DNA of 64,000 bases, from NCBI RefSeq assembly GCF_011397635.1, contig NC_064772.1, positions 16,631,035 through 16,695,034 on the forward strand. The letters run 5' to 3'. Below are positions 13,812 to 26,803 of this stretch, piece after piece. The stretch comes from Epinephelus fuscoguttatus. Taxonomy: Eukaryota > Chordata > Actinopteri > Perciformes > Serranidae. The stretch's first letter is position 1, and each line of letters starts with the position of its first letter. The position numbers and the translations under genes were made by a program. Under the pieces are notes generated by a model that saw nothing but the letters and a program-made list of their open reading frames with translations, did not search any database and was not told the origin of the DNA.

Positions 13812-14215
13812 ATAAAGTTCAGTATATTGCTGATCTTCTCTGCCCCTGCTTCAAACCTAAACCTCTTAGATCCTCAGATCAATGTCTTTTAACTGTCCCA
13901 CGATCAAGGATGGTGGGAAGGGTTGATCGTGCCTTTGTAGTAGCTGCTCTAAAGCTTTGGAATAACCTTCCACTCCCAATTAAATGCTCCCCCTCCACTG
14001 ACACGTATAAGACAAATCTTCAGACGTACATGTTTTCAATGGCCTGTAATTCCTTGTAGTGGTTTTAATATTGTAGTACTTCATAATCTTGCTACATTTT
14101 TGTGTGTCATTCTTTTAATTTGTACAGCACTTTGGTCAACTGGGATTTGATCTGATTTAAATATGCACTGATTTGCGTACATTTCATTAACAGAATTATG
14201 AACTAAAATAAACTA
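13812..14215 (+). mobile_element. 5'-truncated non-LTR retrotransposon (LINE) remnant, C-terminal end of the polymerase ORF
   Basis: The frame at 13790-14059 encodes PLRSSDQCLLTVPRSR, DRAFVVAALKLWNNLPLPI and TYKTNLQTYMFS before a stop. This pattern (S-x-D-x-x-L-L-x-V-P-R-S-R, then DRAF..AA.KLWN.LP, then K..L.T..F) is the usual extreme C-terminus of CR1/L2/Rex1-like LINE polyproteins in fish. A short 3' tail follows, with TACAGCACTTTGG and an AT-rich end near 14215. The reverse transcriptase core is absent, so this is a dead 5' truncation. I infer the clade only loosely. Confidence 0.75.
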
Positions 14216-17200
14216 AATGTGTACTTCTGCGTTTTCTTTCTGCTTGTCCACTTGAAAATCTCAAAACTGACCAGTAAATTAAAAACATAAATATATGTTT
14301 GCACTTGTGTTGACTGACATGAAGTTAATTCTCAGATGAGTACTTGTAGAAAATACTGTACTTAACTCCAGTTTGCTCAGATCAGGAAGATATTATAGTC
14401 AGGTTTGGTTTGAGCCTCCTTTTAGTCGTGGGGAAAGCTACTATGTTGGTAAGTTTATGTCATATTACGCTCACAGTCTCTTACAATATGAAAACATCTG
14501 TCGGTCCCGTTAATTATTTTGAGCCCTGTTTTTGTTGCATCTGCCACACCTCACATATTTAAATACCTCACACTTTCAGCCTGTCTTAATGACACAATGT
14601 GTCAGAATCACAGCTGCTGTTTCATGCATTACCTCAGTTTGTCCATCCTTTACCACCCCCTGCACCCTGTGATGTCCTGTGTTGCTTTCTTTTTCTTTAG
14701 TTTCCTTTGTTGGACTTATTGTTGCTGTCTTCCCATGTGCAGTCTGAGCCACGATAGCACTGTCACAGTGAGGAAGGAGTTGTTCAGAATTTTCTTTCTA
14801 CTTAACTAAAACTTAATTCATACTTCTGCTTGAGCAAGAAATTCAACTTCTCTTTCCAGTTCAGCTGTTGAATTATGTGATGAAGGAAAATATGCTTACA
14901 ATATTGTTGGTGTACTCAGAATTTACATTAAAATAATAAGGGAATGGTTTGTGATACTTGCATGAAACCTATATGAACCTACATGAAACCTTCATCACAG
15001 ATGAAGGGGCTCTTTAAAAATTGTTTGAATAATTTGTTATTGCAGAATTTATTAAATCTGAGGATGCAATAATTTGCATGGTAAATATTTGGACATCAAC
15101 AGTACTGGGAGAAGCAGACAGGGAGATTTTTATAAAACAAACGGACAGAAATAGAGTCACAGCCGTTAAGGGAAATGTTAAATGGTAAAGATCATCAGTA
15201 CAGATTAAAGATGTAACAATACACAGTATAACAATCTGTCCATGAATTGCAGGGCTGCAACCTCCCTCTGATTTTTACAGCATTCAGGAAAACAGAACAC
15301 AAAACCTGGAAACATGCTTCATGATGTCAGATGTGACAAATTTAGGAAAATATTCAGAGGACTTTACTCCACATTTCTATCAACAGTTCCACTCATATAG
15401 CTAAATTAACTATGTGATATATCTAATATGATAAGAAAACCCAACCAAAACATTCTTTTATCAGCACACAGTGTTGCCTACCGTCCTCACCGTAGATCGA
15501 GCCATAAAAGTGTCATCGGACAATATTCAGACGCAGCCTGAGTACACACCCGCCCAGTGACACAGGCACACATATACACGTATCTGAATATTATATTAAT
15601 AAAGTAGTGACTCTGTAGAGGACCTCTGTAGGAACAAAAGAAAGGCATTACAGTCTGTGACGGGATAATGACTCATTTGTTTTTCGTATGAGCCTCACAA
15701 ACACCGCAGCATTGAAACTGCATAGAAATATAATAGTGTTACACGTGTAAAGTAATTAAAAATTACAGATAAATAATATAACACAGTGTTACAAGAGACT
15801 ATTAGAAAAAAAGATAAACAGAGTGAGCATTATACACACTGGACTTTAAGTAGATAATTGCATCATGTGAATTAGAATAAATAAATAGCTGTAAGGCTGT
15901 TTTAAATGATTCATGTTTATAAGCATGGTGCTTCTCTTTGTTCACCATATATCTGAAGCTGTAGTAATATCAATCTTATAAATATTCCTGAAATTAAATT
16001 TAGTTTTACGAAAAAAATCTTACATTTTCCTCAAACTTTAAATGTAAATTATGATTATTTTATAGTGCACCTATTATGTAATTAGGATAATAGTTGTCAT
16101 GTGTTTATGATGCCTTACAGCGTAACATAACAAGCCATTTTAGCTACGTGTTACGCCACAGGTAACGGCAATAATGACAGCAGAGCTGGAGCTTGAAATA
16201 TCTCCCCGTGCGTGACCACAGCAGGACTTCTGTCAGGGATTACTGGGCCACACCACCTCACCTGGATCCATATGGGACTCTCAGCAGGCTCACGTGCTCT
16301 AACCTTCCCACACTCTCTTACATTTTCACAAGGAGTCTGGACTCTTTTGTAAATGCAATAAAAACCTGTCTTGTGTTTTTTTTTTAAATACACATTTAAC
16401 TATAACTACAACTCAGGTTGAACTGAAGGTTATTTAAGGTTAAGTAAGCAGGGATTTTACTGAGGAAAGGTTGCTTAAGGTCCGTTTATGATTCCCGTGA
16501 GAGGTCAATAGTAAATTCCAAAAAAGGGACATAATGCATAATCACTGGTTATGTAATAATTAGCCAAAATATAAAACAATTGTGGCCGACTATAATTGAT
16601 TATTTTCATCAATAAGTCAACATTAAAGAAATCATAGTTTACAGGTTAAAGCAATTATAGATTTTATCTATCATCAGGCTTAAAAGTTTTACACCTGTGA
16701 TAGAATTATATTTGCAAATCAATCAATAATAAATAATTTTCTAGGATTTTAGATGCTCACATTAAATGTTACAGTTTACACATTTGACTGACTACACATT
16801 TTTTACATTATAATTCTCAAAGCTATCACATTAACTGTTCATTATTACATTATTATGTTCAAAGAGACCCACACCTGGTAAAGGTTTAATCTCACAGTGA
16901 GCTTCATGTAGTCCTGTGCACAGCTGACCCCTGGTGGCAACAACTGACAGTACAACCATCGTCTTTACAGCATCTGGAAAACCCAACCACACCAGCAACA
17001 CTCAAATTAAGAAAATATTAAATCAGTATTTCACTTCCTGTAAACTTCCTGTAGGTACGGCTGTGTTACAGATTGTACAGACCTGACAAGACCACAGAGA
17101 GGAGACAGGACCTGTGGAGGGAGGAACACACTGTCAGCTTTTGGGGAACTGGAAGTGGACTGTTTGCTATTTCACTGAAAATGTGTTTGATATTTGTTTG

Positions 17201-17769
17201 AAGCTCATAATCCAATAACAAGAGCACAAATACACTTCCTGTGTAAGAGACAGCTTTCAGACTGCTTGTGTTATTGCAAAAGAAAAATACCAAACAGTGT
17301 CTAGACTATGTGTCCTGACTGTAGGTTCACTCAATTTAAACATATAAAAATGTGATACGCAACCTGGTTTATACGCATTTTTTGACCCCATTTTAAGTCC
17401 CAAAAACAGACATTTGGAAGTCTGAAAATTGTCGAGTAAATTGAAGATGGTAGACTTCTGGTTTTTGTATTTAAAAGGATGAAATAGCCACAGAATTGCT
17501 TGTTTAGTTAGTCAAAAATATTAATAAATATCAGTGTATTAGTCTCACAAACACCCCATGATCAAACAATGTTGAAGGTGGAAAAATATTTAGAAAAATT
17601 AAACATTTTCAAGTTCAGTATAACTCTAAATAATGCCAAACACATGTTTACACAAATGTGGTGAAATGTTCATTTCTACTAAGCACATGACATGTACATG
17701 CACATGTAGAGGAGAAGAAAAAACAATGTGTCAGCTGCTCACATATAAAACACATGCACATACAGACTC

Positions 17770-17800
<31 letters not shown>

Positions 17801-18429
17801 ATGAGACAACAAAGGGTAGTTGACCTGGGTCATGACACTCTGCCCCCTACCCGCTTTATTTAGACTATATTTTTATGTATTTTTATTTTTAAGGAAGTCC
17901 TACTGGTGATTCCCAAAATGGTGCGAGTGGTGTGAATTTCACAGAGCATGGTTTCCTCTCGGATAGAGGATGTTCCCAGCCAATCTTTCATGGATGGAGC
18001 AAACAGGAGTCATTGGAACGAGGAAGTGGAGACAGGTGCTCTGTGGAAGATTCAAAGATCCACTGAAAGAAAGAAAAAAAAACCCTCACCAACAGACAAT
18101 GGTCCACATTTATCTTGTGAAATGCACCTCAGCTGAGCGTCGGAGTAGCCTACTTTTACTGTCACTGAGTTCATTCAGTTTCACCCAGTCTTTCATCAAA
18201 TAAATTAGTGATTTCCAAATGTTTTGTCAGATGTACCTTGATTATTTCACACCACCATTTGTTCAACTATTTCCCCATTTATTTTAACCTACAGTTTCAA
18301 CTTTTTATCCATTATTTTTGCTTTTTCACCATCTATTCCAACCATTTATCCATTAGCTAACTATTTTTCCATTAGGCTACTTTTAGGTTTCAGTTAAATA
18401 TTCCAACCATTGAATCAGAATGAGTCATT
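14216..18429. other. Intergenic; no gene seen
   Basis: This is AT-rich sequence with short spurious frames only. It holds a CA microsatellite at 17774-17800. Around 16555-16700 are fragments resembling diverged dispersed repeats (alternating ATTGATTATTTTCATCAATAA-like sequence). I see nothing else supportable. Confidence 0.5.
17774..17800 (+). repeat. CA microsatellite
   Basis: An uninterrupted run of about 13 AC/CA dinucleotides. Confidence 0.95.
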
Positions 18430-18625
18430 GGCTTTTTCCGAAATCATTCACTCATTTGCTATTCCATACTCACTTTATAGGAAGCTCTATATAGTGCACT
18501 CTATAGAGAGTAGTGAGTTCGGACACAGCCTTTCTATGATTCCAAATGTCTTAGCTATTTCACCATACGTTAGCTGTCTATGGGTGCGTTTGTTAATCCA
18601 AAATGAGGCTCTACACTAAAATGAG
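18430..18625 (+). repeat. Dispersed repeat fragment with 'TATAGTGCACTCTATAGAG' core
   Basis: It contains CTCACTTTATAGGAAGCTC, TATATAGTGCACTCTATAGA and GTAGTGAGTTCGGACACAGC. I recognise these as part of a dispersed repeat common in spiny-rayed fish; this rests on memory. A second piece of similar style lies inside 24590-24780. There is no coding capacity. Confidence 0.45.
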
Positions 18626-19239
18626 AGCTTTGTTGTTCGAAGAAACTGAGCTTTCTATGTCAACATGAATTAACAAACGGTTAAGTCAGTCGGACATTAA
18701 CTTTTACTTTTAGCTATTGAGCAATTTATCAGTAACTGTTAGCTAGCTTCCCTTTTTCTGTAGGCTGATATGGGAGTTAGTTTTGTGCTGGTTCCCTAAT
18801 CAAAAAGCCTATGGGATTTTTTCATTTGGATTTTGGATTATAGCCGAAAATAAACTCTGTGGAAAACAAGCATTTATGACAGAGATTTACATATTTTGCT
18901 CAGCAAGATAACCTTCACAATGAACACCATTTTCATGATTACTGAAGCCTAAATACAATTCCCAGAAGTAAAAAGCTAACGTTAGGCTATAAACAAACTA
19001 CCCAACGGTCACATAACCAAACGTCGCCACCACAACAAGACTGTGTGGCTTGGCGTGATGACTTTCTGTAGTCTCATTTAGCCACCTGTTAGCAACCACC
19101 TCTTTAAAGATACATACATGCTTAGAAGTTCATGAGAGGGGTATTTACTGACATATTTTATGTCACAGAACAAAAGTGAAAGTTTCCTGAGATTTTGTTA
19201 ACCACTGTATTTCAGTCATCTCACCAATAACCTGGTCAA

Positions 19240-19865
19240 AAAACCCATTGACTCTGAACTATTTCATGACCTACCAATTACTTTAGCAAGCTTTAATCAC
19301 TGGCTAACAGTTTCAACAGTTACATGTTAGCTACTTTGAACTATTTTATAATTTAAAAAATTGTTTGTTTTTTTAGCTAGCTTCAAATATTGGCTAATGG
19401 TTTCAACAGTTTACCTGTTAGCTAACGTTACTTTTAACTATTTCATAACTTACCAATTACTTTTAGCTAGCTTCAAACATTGGCTAACGGTAAAGCAGTT
19501 TACCTGTTAGCTACTTTGAACTATCTCATAACCAACCAATTACTTAACGAGCTTCAAACATTGGCTAACGGTAAAACAGTTTACCTTTTAACGTTAGCTA
19601 CTTTGAACTATATCATAACCAACCAATTACTTTGTTTCAAACACTGGCTAACAGTTTCAACAGTTTACCCATTAGCTACATTTAAGTATTTCATAACCTA
19701 CCAATTACTTTAAGCAAGCTTCAAACATTGGCTAATGGTAAAATAGTTTACCTGTTAGCTACTTTGAACTATTTCATAACCAACCAGTTACATTAGCAAG
19801 CGTCAAACATTGGCTAACCGTAAAACAGTTTACCTGTTAGCTACTTTGAACTATTTATCAGTTCC
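19240..19865 (+). repeat. Minisatellite, about 7 units of 81-90 bp
   Basis: The core TTGGCTAAC/TGGCTAAT recurs at about 19301, 19391, 19481, 19562, 19645, 19729 and 19811, a spacing of 81-90 bases. Each is followed by TTTACCTGTTAGCTACTTTGA, then ACTATTTCATAACC, CAACCAATTAC and AGCTTCAAAC. Units differ by small substitutions and indels. The preceding 18240-18420 has shorter, more decayed CCATTAGCTAACTATTTT-like sequence and may be an older part of the same array. Confidence 0.9.
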
Positions 19866-21160
19866 TAAGCTTTTTCCAAATGCAAGTCTGATATACTTTT
19901 ACCTATTTCAGCTGTTTACCCATAAAATATAGCTGCTACAAATGTTATACCATTGTCTATTAGCTAACTGGATATATTTTTGTAATCAAATTGTGATTTC
20001 TCTACATATTTTTAATGAGTTGAGGTATTTTGCCACCTTTCTACATATGCATAGAAAATACATTATCTGTAATTATAGGATACATCTGTGCTTTTAATTC
20101 AAATTAATTTTTTTGTTACTTTCCTCTTTCCTTGGTAATAAACTTAAATTAGTCATCAATGATGTTTAGTTAGTCACAGCACACCGTGTCCTTGGTACTA
20201 AACAGTGTTGCTCACTTTTCTTTCATGTTTCCTCAGAAGGGAAGGTCCACAGCCAAGAGGGAGTCCTGTACCGGGAGGACACGAGACGTAAAGACAGCAA
20301 TGTGTGGCTGTACTCTGCCTACACCTTTTAGCCTCCCAAAGAAAAACACAGTGGAGAGGAAACTGACTGCTGATGTAGTCATCTTATACTCACTACCCGC
20401 CTGGACACGAGCTAAAAATTGTCCTGAATGCCACAAGGGGATTCAAACAAAAGAACGGAGAGCGCTGAGCTGATCAGGAGAGGCCTGGAGTTGATTCAGC
20501 TCCCTGAGTCAATTCCTGACTGTGAAACAAATGTGCCAGCCAGCTTGAAAAATGTTCTCTGGCACCAGACGACCATTTTATAATCAGTCCTAGCTTCTCT
20601 TTGTTTTATTGCTCTCATTTGTATCACCCCTGTTTGTTATATCTCCATGTATTTTACACTTTTATTCACCACAAAGTCTGTTATTTGTTGAATTAAGTCC
20701 TGTATTGTTCCTATTTATCATCTTTATATTTCCCCTTAAAAAGCAACGTTATACTAAATGTTTGACTGTATATCACACACTTCGGCCTGTTGTGTGAAAT
20801 ATTAAAATGAATGAATGAACTTATTAGTGATTTTTATAACTTAACATTACATTCAAGACAGAACTATTAATGTCTAATGCACAGTTTTACACAACTTTCC
20901 TTGTATTTCATAAGACGTACTAATTATACTGAAAGTCTGTCGATGTTTGGTATCTAAATTCAAGACTATGAAGCAGAAAGATGTCTAACCAATGGTTTCT
21001 ATACGTTACCTGTCACGCTTATGTACATTTCTTTAGCTACCGAAAAATAAAATATAAGTAAATGTATGTTTAATGGTTTCTCAAAAGACAAAAAAATGCT
21101 TTATGTGTTTTGCTTTTCACCTAATTGCTAATTTTGTAAGGATTTTGAGATAGATCTTAA

Positions 21161-21185
21161 GTAAAGTAAAGTAAAGTAAAGTAAA
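21161..21185 (+). repeat. GTAAA pentanucleotide array
   Basis: Five perfect copies of GTAAA in tandem. Confidence 0.95.
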
Positions 21186-22195
21186 ATGTCCCGGATTTCT
21201 GATTAGTTCTTCTGGTTAGATGATGAAAATCTGAGTTGTGCTTCAGAAAAGGAACCTTTTCTAGTGGCAGGGTAAATTTTATTTGTAAATCCTGGGAGAG
21301 AAAACAAAGGTCTTTGTTTGCAGTGTAAGGTTTCATGTCCATGTAGGCTGGGCACTTGTATGTGCACGCACACAGTAGATAAAATAACTTACGACCATGC
21401 TGATATTGACCACAATTTAAAAGAAATTCAAGCCTCAATTCATTGTCAGACTTTAAAAATAAGGACTGATGCAAAGCTGTTAACCTGTGTTGCACCTTAT
21501 GTGAACGAACCGTTGCAGCCGTGTAATAAAAACACTCAAAAAACCATTTGTGAATAATCCCTGTGAATTTTGACACAGCAGCTGACATGTTGGCACAAAA
21601 AGTGGGGGTACCTGTTCAATCTTTCATCTCACGAGACAACTATTTATAACCGAACGTGTGACAAAAGTGGAGCTGAAATCAGAAGAGAAATAAACTATTG
21701 AGTCACAGCGTTGAGTGGAGATTGACTGGATCCACTATATATAGTGGGAGCACAACTGGACGGTGGTGTGACTGGCAGAGACCATAAAAGCGATCAGGCC
21801 AGAGAGGGACAGCATATGCCTGGGATTATGAGCAACCAGCCCTGCTTTAGACAAGGGACACACCCTCTCCTGCAGCTGTCTCACATGCTGTATTTGCAAT
21901 CTACTATCAATGACTTAATCAGTTTGGGCCCTCGCAGCCTCTCTGTGTCTGTCTCTGAAACTGGACAAAGGAATCTTCACCTCCACCAGTTTGCAGAGAG
22001 CATTTTTTAATTTATGTGTTGGGGCCATTTGTGATTAAACCAAACACATTTCAAACACAGATGCAGATTTTGTGTTATGCGCACATGTGCTTTGTTGTCA
22101 TAGTAACTTGAGACGAGGCTTTGTTGACATTAACACAAAGAATGCATGAATAATCAGACTTGTGCCTTATTTGCTGAAAGTGCTCGCAATTTGGG

Positions 22196-22470
22196 GTTTG
22201 AGCTGCAGCTAACCTTATTTTTTTACAATCGATGAACCTTTTAACAATTGATGGATTAATAATTTAGCCAGTAAAATACCAGAAAATTGTTAAACATGTA
22301 CTTCATACATTCCCAGAACCTGATGAGATGTCTTCAGATTCATTGTTTTGTTCAGCCAGCTGTCCAAACCGAAAAGATTTTAATTTACAATAATACGAAA
22401 CATAAAAAAAGCAGTGTATCCTCACATATAAGAAGCTGATGGGAATGTTTTTCCTTGATAAAATAAGACT
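22196..22470 (+). repeat. Dispersed repeat fragment (AGCTGCAGCTAAC... type)
   Basis: It begins GAGCTGCAGCTAACCTTATT, then has ACAATCGATGAA/ACAATTGATGGATTAAT, CCAGAAAATTGTTAAA, TGTTTTGTTCAGCCA and ATATAAGAAGCTGATG. I recognise this order from memory as a widespread fish dispersed repeat. It is diverged here, so the boundaries are approximate. Confidence 0.5.
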
Positions 22471-22879
22471 TTCTAATAAGGCACCATTTATAAAAGATTT
22501 AGAAGTTGTAACTAATGGATTTATTAATGATTTATGAATAGTTTAATTGTCAAGGTTGAGTTATAAGCCATCGCTGGAAGCAGATTTGGGGTTGCCAGGT
22601 TGTGGAAAACCCCTTTGACTAATTGATTTTGTTTTTTTGGAAATAATGTAGCATTTAATGTTGGTCAGTGCTTAACAGATATTTATTAAGTTGTTAATAA
22701 GTAGTCCAGATCCTCCGCAGTCCTTTTCCAGCAGTGTTCCAAGCAGTCAAAGGAAGTTTTTACAGCCTGGCAGCCCAAAATTTGCTTCTATTAATGACAC
22801 ATAGCAGCTTATATTAACGGTTAATAATGGTAATACTCTTAAAAACGGAGTCTTATTAAAAGGTTATCAGCATGACTGT

Positions 22880-23170
22880 AAATTGATTTCCTTTCATTTG
22901 ATTAAAAGCTTAATTAAGTAGGCTAATTGTTACAACACGAGTCTTGTTATCAGTCTATTTGTCTATTTTTACACAACCCACATATCCCCTGCACGCACAA
23001 TTAAAAATCATTGCTTGAAAATGGCTGTTTATTTGCTCTTCTTGTTTCTGAATGGTGGTAAATTAAGAGACAGAGAAACCAATTAAGCATAATTGCTTGC
23101 ACCTGGATTCAGCTCATGACGAGGTGGTAAATTGTCTTTACAGTCAGTGTTTGCTCAGGATGTACAGCAC
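22880..23170. promoter_or_regulatory. Candidate distal cis-regulatory element with paired homeodomain half-sites
   Basis: This is repeat-free, AT-rich sequence with several TAATT cores (22910-22918, 22923-22929). It includes an exact inverted pair CAATTA-AGCA-TAATTG at 23080-23095. No coding frame runs through it. It lies about 5 kb downstream of the sox17 promoter. Regulatory function is inference; the motif content is seen directly. Confidence 0.25.
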
Positions 23171-23453
23171 ATTCAACCACGCTAACTGTATAATGACTTA
23201 TTAACCCTCTAACCGAACATCACTGTGTTTGCATCCGAGCTGGTCAAATGAAGCTGATATTGATGGTTTATTGGAGGCTGAATGAAATAAATTGCCGCTT
23301 GCTTTGTGGGTAAATGAAGCTGTGTTTGTGAAAGGCAGCTACCTGAGATGAGATTAGGGCAGTGCCATGATTAAGTGCTGCTGTGTTAATGTAGCCGGCC
23401 GTCCTGCTGTAATCTCTGAGTGGCTCTCTGCAGACCGCTGGCAGCTAGGCCCC

Positions 23454-23456
<3 letters not shown>

Positions 23457-23492
<36 letters not shown>
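23457..23492 (+). repeat. AC microsatellite
   Basis: An uninterrupted AC run of about 18 units. Confidence 0.97.
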
Positions 23493-23494
<2 letters not shown>

Positions 23495-24054
23495 CAGCAG
23501 CGATGGGAACACCATGAAAGCCCAGATTTCCTGAGCTTTGAGCTGCTCTGACTGGATTTCTTGCTCTTACCTGGAAACGTCTTGGTGCTACTGCTCACGT
23601 AATGCAAATGACAAACACTACAAATATCAGCATGGACTTATGTTTAAAAAAATCTTAATTGTATTGTCAGGAATATATACTGTATATTTTATACAGGCCT
23701 ATAAACCTACAATATTTGCATGCATTTGTGTTTGTGCTCCTTATACTAATAATGTGTTATAGATGTGCAAGGTGTCTGTGCCTGTTTGATTTGTATTTAT
23801 ATGAAATTCGTATATAAAATATTTGGTAAACACATTGCAAACAAAATATATATATATGACTAAACTGTTAGATGCAAAATATATATTGTACTGTATATGT
23901 CATATGAAAGTATCATGATTCTTTTTTGTAAATCTTATTTGTGACACTGGTCTTTGGAGTAACCTTACTACATTTCACTATTGTTTGTGTATATGACAAA
24001 TCAAACGTACCCTTATTTAACAGAACAAAGACAAAACCAATCAAAGTCTCATAT

Positions 24055-25017
24055 TAAAGAGGACTAATTATGCTCATTTTCAGGTTCATACTTGTATTTT
24101 GACTTTCTTCAAGAACATGTTTATGTTTAAAAAAAACCCTTTATTTTCCTTGTACTGTCTGTGCTGTAACACCTGTATTAGCTCCAGTCATTTTAAGTCC
24201 CCCTCCTGAAGAAGCCCAGTCTGCTCTGAGTGGTCAGTGTTTATCGGCTTGCCTGTATCGACATCTCTCGATGTAACCATGACTATATCAGAGAATAGCG
24301 GTACTTTTACCATGAAAAATCACCAATAAAAGTGTCCAAACATAACTAAACATGTTCCAGCTGAATTATAATCCAAAATCGTGGAGAAATTAACAACATC
24401 ACCAACCAAAACATTATGTTTCCCTGACGTTAGCATGTAGCTACATGTTCGTTAGCAGCGTACTTGCAGCCAGGGAATGACTGCAATGGAACAACAGCCA
24501 GTCATTCTAGCAGGAATAAGATTCAAAAGCAGGGAGAAATGAATAAATAGGCAACGGAATTTACATGGTTCCCTGATGTTAGCATGTAGCTTCATCTGAA
24601 ATCCTGCACACTATTATGTCATAGTAGGAAAAATGCCAGAGTAGGGAAAATGTTGGAAACAGAGGGTTTGTTCAGAAATTCTTACTTTGAGTGCCGGAGT
24701 GCATTCTGGCACAATCTGGAACGGTCATAAATTCAGAGCACTCTTGAAATGTACCATTCGGTTATTCAGAGCACCACATTCTCGGAGCAACAGAGCATGT
24801 TGGGCACTCCGTCTGGGGAGAAGCCAAGCGGAGTAAATGTGTGATTAACTTAACTGTTTGTTAATTCATGTAGAAACAGAACGTTCTGTTTCTTTGATCA
24901 GCAGGTTTTTGCTCCCAGGGTCTACTTCTACCTTTGTTTACCTCATATTTTTGAAACTTTGGCGATATTTAAAATGAACATTCTCCATTGTAACATGGAA
25001 AAGCATAATAGGTCCCC
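24055..25017 (+). mobile_element. Non-autonomous DNA transposon with inverted ends (about 960 bp)
   Basis: The left end AAAGAGGACTAATTATGCTC and the right end GAAAAGCATAATAGGTCCCC are imperfect inverted complements (GGACTAATTATGCT against the reverse complement GGACCTATTATGCT). Internal blocks such as TTTTCAGGTTCATACTTGTA, AAGTCCCCCTCCTGAAGAAG and CCAGTCTGCTCTGA match, from memory, a repeat very common in percomorph fish. There is no transposase frame. Internal segments at 24590-24800 look like a nested or rearranged insertion. Confidence 0.75.
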
Positions 25018-26444
25018 ATTCATTTTTAGAGTTGGGGTGGACACACTATATATTGTTACCCAACACCTTCCTGTGTCTTAAGATAAAACAGTGAGCTCTT
25101 CCTCGTCAATTAGCCCTGATCAGTTAGTCTGAGGAGATAATATCATGGCTGACATGGGGGGTCTGCCTCTCCCTAAGTCTGCGCAGGTGACCACCACCCA
25201 CTCTGCTGAAGCCTCGGGGATCGTGGCCTGAGCCTGTTGTTATGCACCCATTAGTTGTAACAACAGAGAGGATAAACCTGCCACTCAGCTGCAGACTGAA
25301 TTTAAACACATTCACACCAATTACAGTGGATTGCTCTGCACGGCCTGAAGGGAAATAAGTCAGTTTGTGTGTGAGGGAAGTAAAAAGACATAACACCTAT
25401 CAGATCAACAGTTTGGAGTGAAAACAACATGTTGATGTTAAAAGAACTGTTTAGACGTGAATAAGACCAAAAACTTATTGATTTTAACAAAAGCTTGAAT
25501 CATTATTACGACCGTGGGAAGAAACAGATATTTACCTTGTGGCCCAACCACTACTTCTCCTACATAAGAGAATATTTCAAAACATTCAGCATGAACAAAG
25601 CACATGAATATATACACCTCTGGAACATGTTTCCTCTGAAGTGCTAAAAATGGATCGTGAGGTCATGGTGATTGACCCCACAGAGAAGAACCTCTTCCTT
25701 TTAGAATAGGGAAAATCTTTATTTATAAAACGGGACTCTTTCTCAGCTATAAATACTGCAAATCATCCTCAAGGTTTGACCTGATCTCTTAAAGACTTTT
25801 ACCTGATAAATGTGACATATGATGAGGCAATAGCCTGGAGTAAGCAGATAAATATATCGTACCCTTTCAGAAATAAAACCTGATGTCATTGCTATGTTAT
25901 TAGCTGGAGGGTGGTTATTGAATTATACCTCATGTTCAGCTGTAAAAACACAAAAAATATAGTATATAGTATATTAATATAATATAGTGTCACCATTGTT
26001 TAAAAGAGGTGTAGTGGACCACTGTGAATTTTAATGGCCCCTTCCATTAATCAGAAGAGACTAAATCATTCACAGACAGGATGTCCGGAGCATAAACTGC
26101 GCTTCCATGCTGCGAAAACAAGGCGCCATGTGTAACACAGACACTGAGATTACCTCCACTCTGCCCGGGCCAGGAAGCTGGGTCACAGCCCTCCGCTGCC
26201 CTGCTTCCAGGTGAGCGACTGGTGCTGCTGGGAGCCCATTTGTGGAAGTGGGGAAAAACCAACAGAGATCGTGCCATGTAATACAGAGCCAACACTATGT
26301 AAACGGCAATGTTGTGGAAAACATCTAAAAAGTGGATCTGTTCTTACATTTTTTCCTAGTAAATTCACAGTTCATTCAGCGTTTTCTGAAATTTAAAAGA
26401 AAGTGAAATAATAGAAACAAGACAATATGAACATATTTGCAAAA
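25018..26444. other. Intergenic, downstream of sox17
   Basis: Unique sequence with no supportable exon. Several short frames (for example near 26047-26396) show no family signature. Confidence 0.5.
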
Positions 26445-26803
26445 TTTATTTCTCAAAAGTGCAAAAAGTATAAAAAAAACACCTTCAGTATATACATAAA
26501 CTTTAAAATAGTGACTGTACAATATTTATTATCACAAAATGAATTCATATCCCTGCAACAAAGGAAGAAAAAAAAAAGTTAAAACCAGTGTTTGAAATAT
26601 TCTATGGCTTTTTCTCAGACAGATACAGTACAACAGTCTTCTCCAAAGCTCCATTTTTAAAATCTCATGAGCCTAGCAGTGTAGGCTGGTAGTGGAGAAT
26701 AAAATTTAAAAAAAATAAAAGACATTTTTGTTCAAATTTAGCTACAGAGATTTGAGGTCAGATCATGTGTCCTTGCAGCAGGGTTAACAGGCCAGGCAGG
26801 AGG
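26445..26803 (-). terminator. sox17 3' UTR with candidate poly(A) signals
   Basis: Downstream of the sox17 stop the minus strand is AT-rich and holds AATAAA hexamers at 26530-26525 and 26450-26445. Either would give a 3' UTR of roughly 290-380 bases. Which one is used cannot be decided from sequence. Confidence 0.4.

Larger units (their letters stand above)
19866..24054. other. Intergenic; repeats plus a candidate conserved element
   Basis: There is no supportable exon. It holds a GTAAA pentamer array (21161-21185), a dispersed repeat at about 22196-22470, an AT-rich stretch with paired homeodomain-type sites (22880-23170) and an AC microsatellite (23457-23492). The frames at 20186-20473 and 21157-21588 show no protein-family features. 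Confidence 0.5.

Noticed and set aside
19480..19713. Frame with repeated LATLNYxITNQLL units
   Set aside because: It is the translation of the 81-90 bp minisatellite; the frame breaks when unit length changes.
19240..19865. Possible CRISPR array
   Set aside because: The whole unit repeats, there are no unique spacers, and the context is a fish genome.
21157..21588. 143-codon minus-strand frame
   Set aside because: Ends in the GTAAA repeat and shows no protein-like features.
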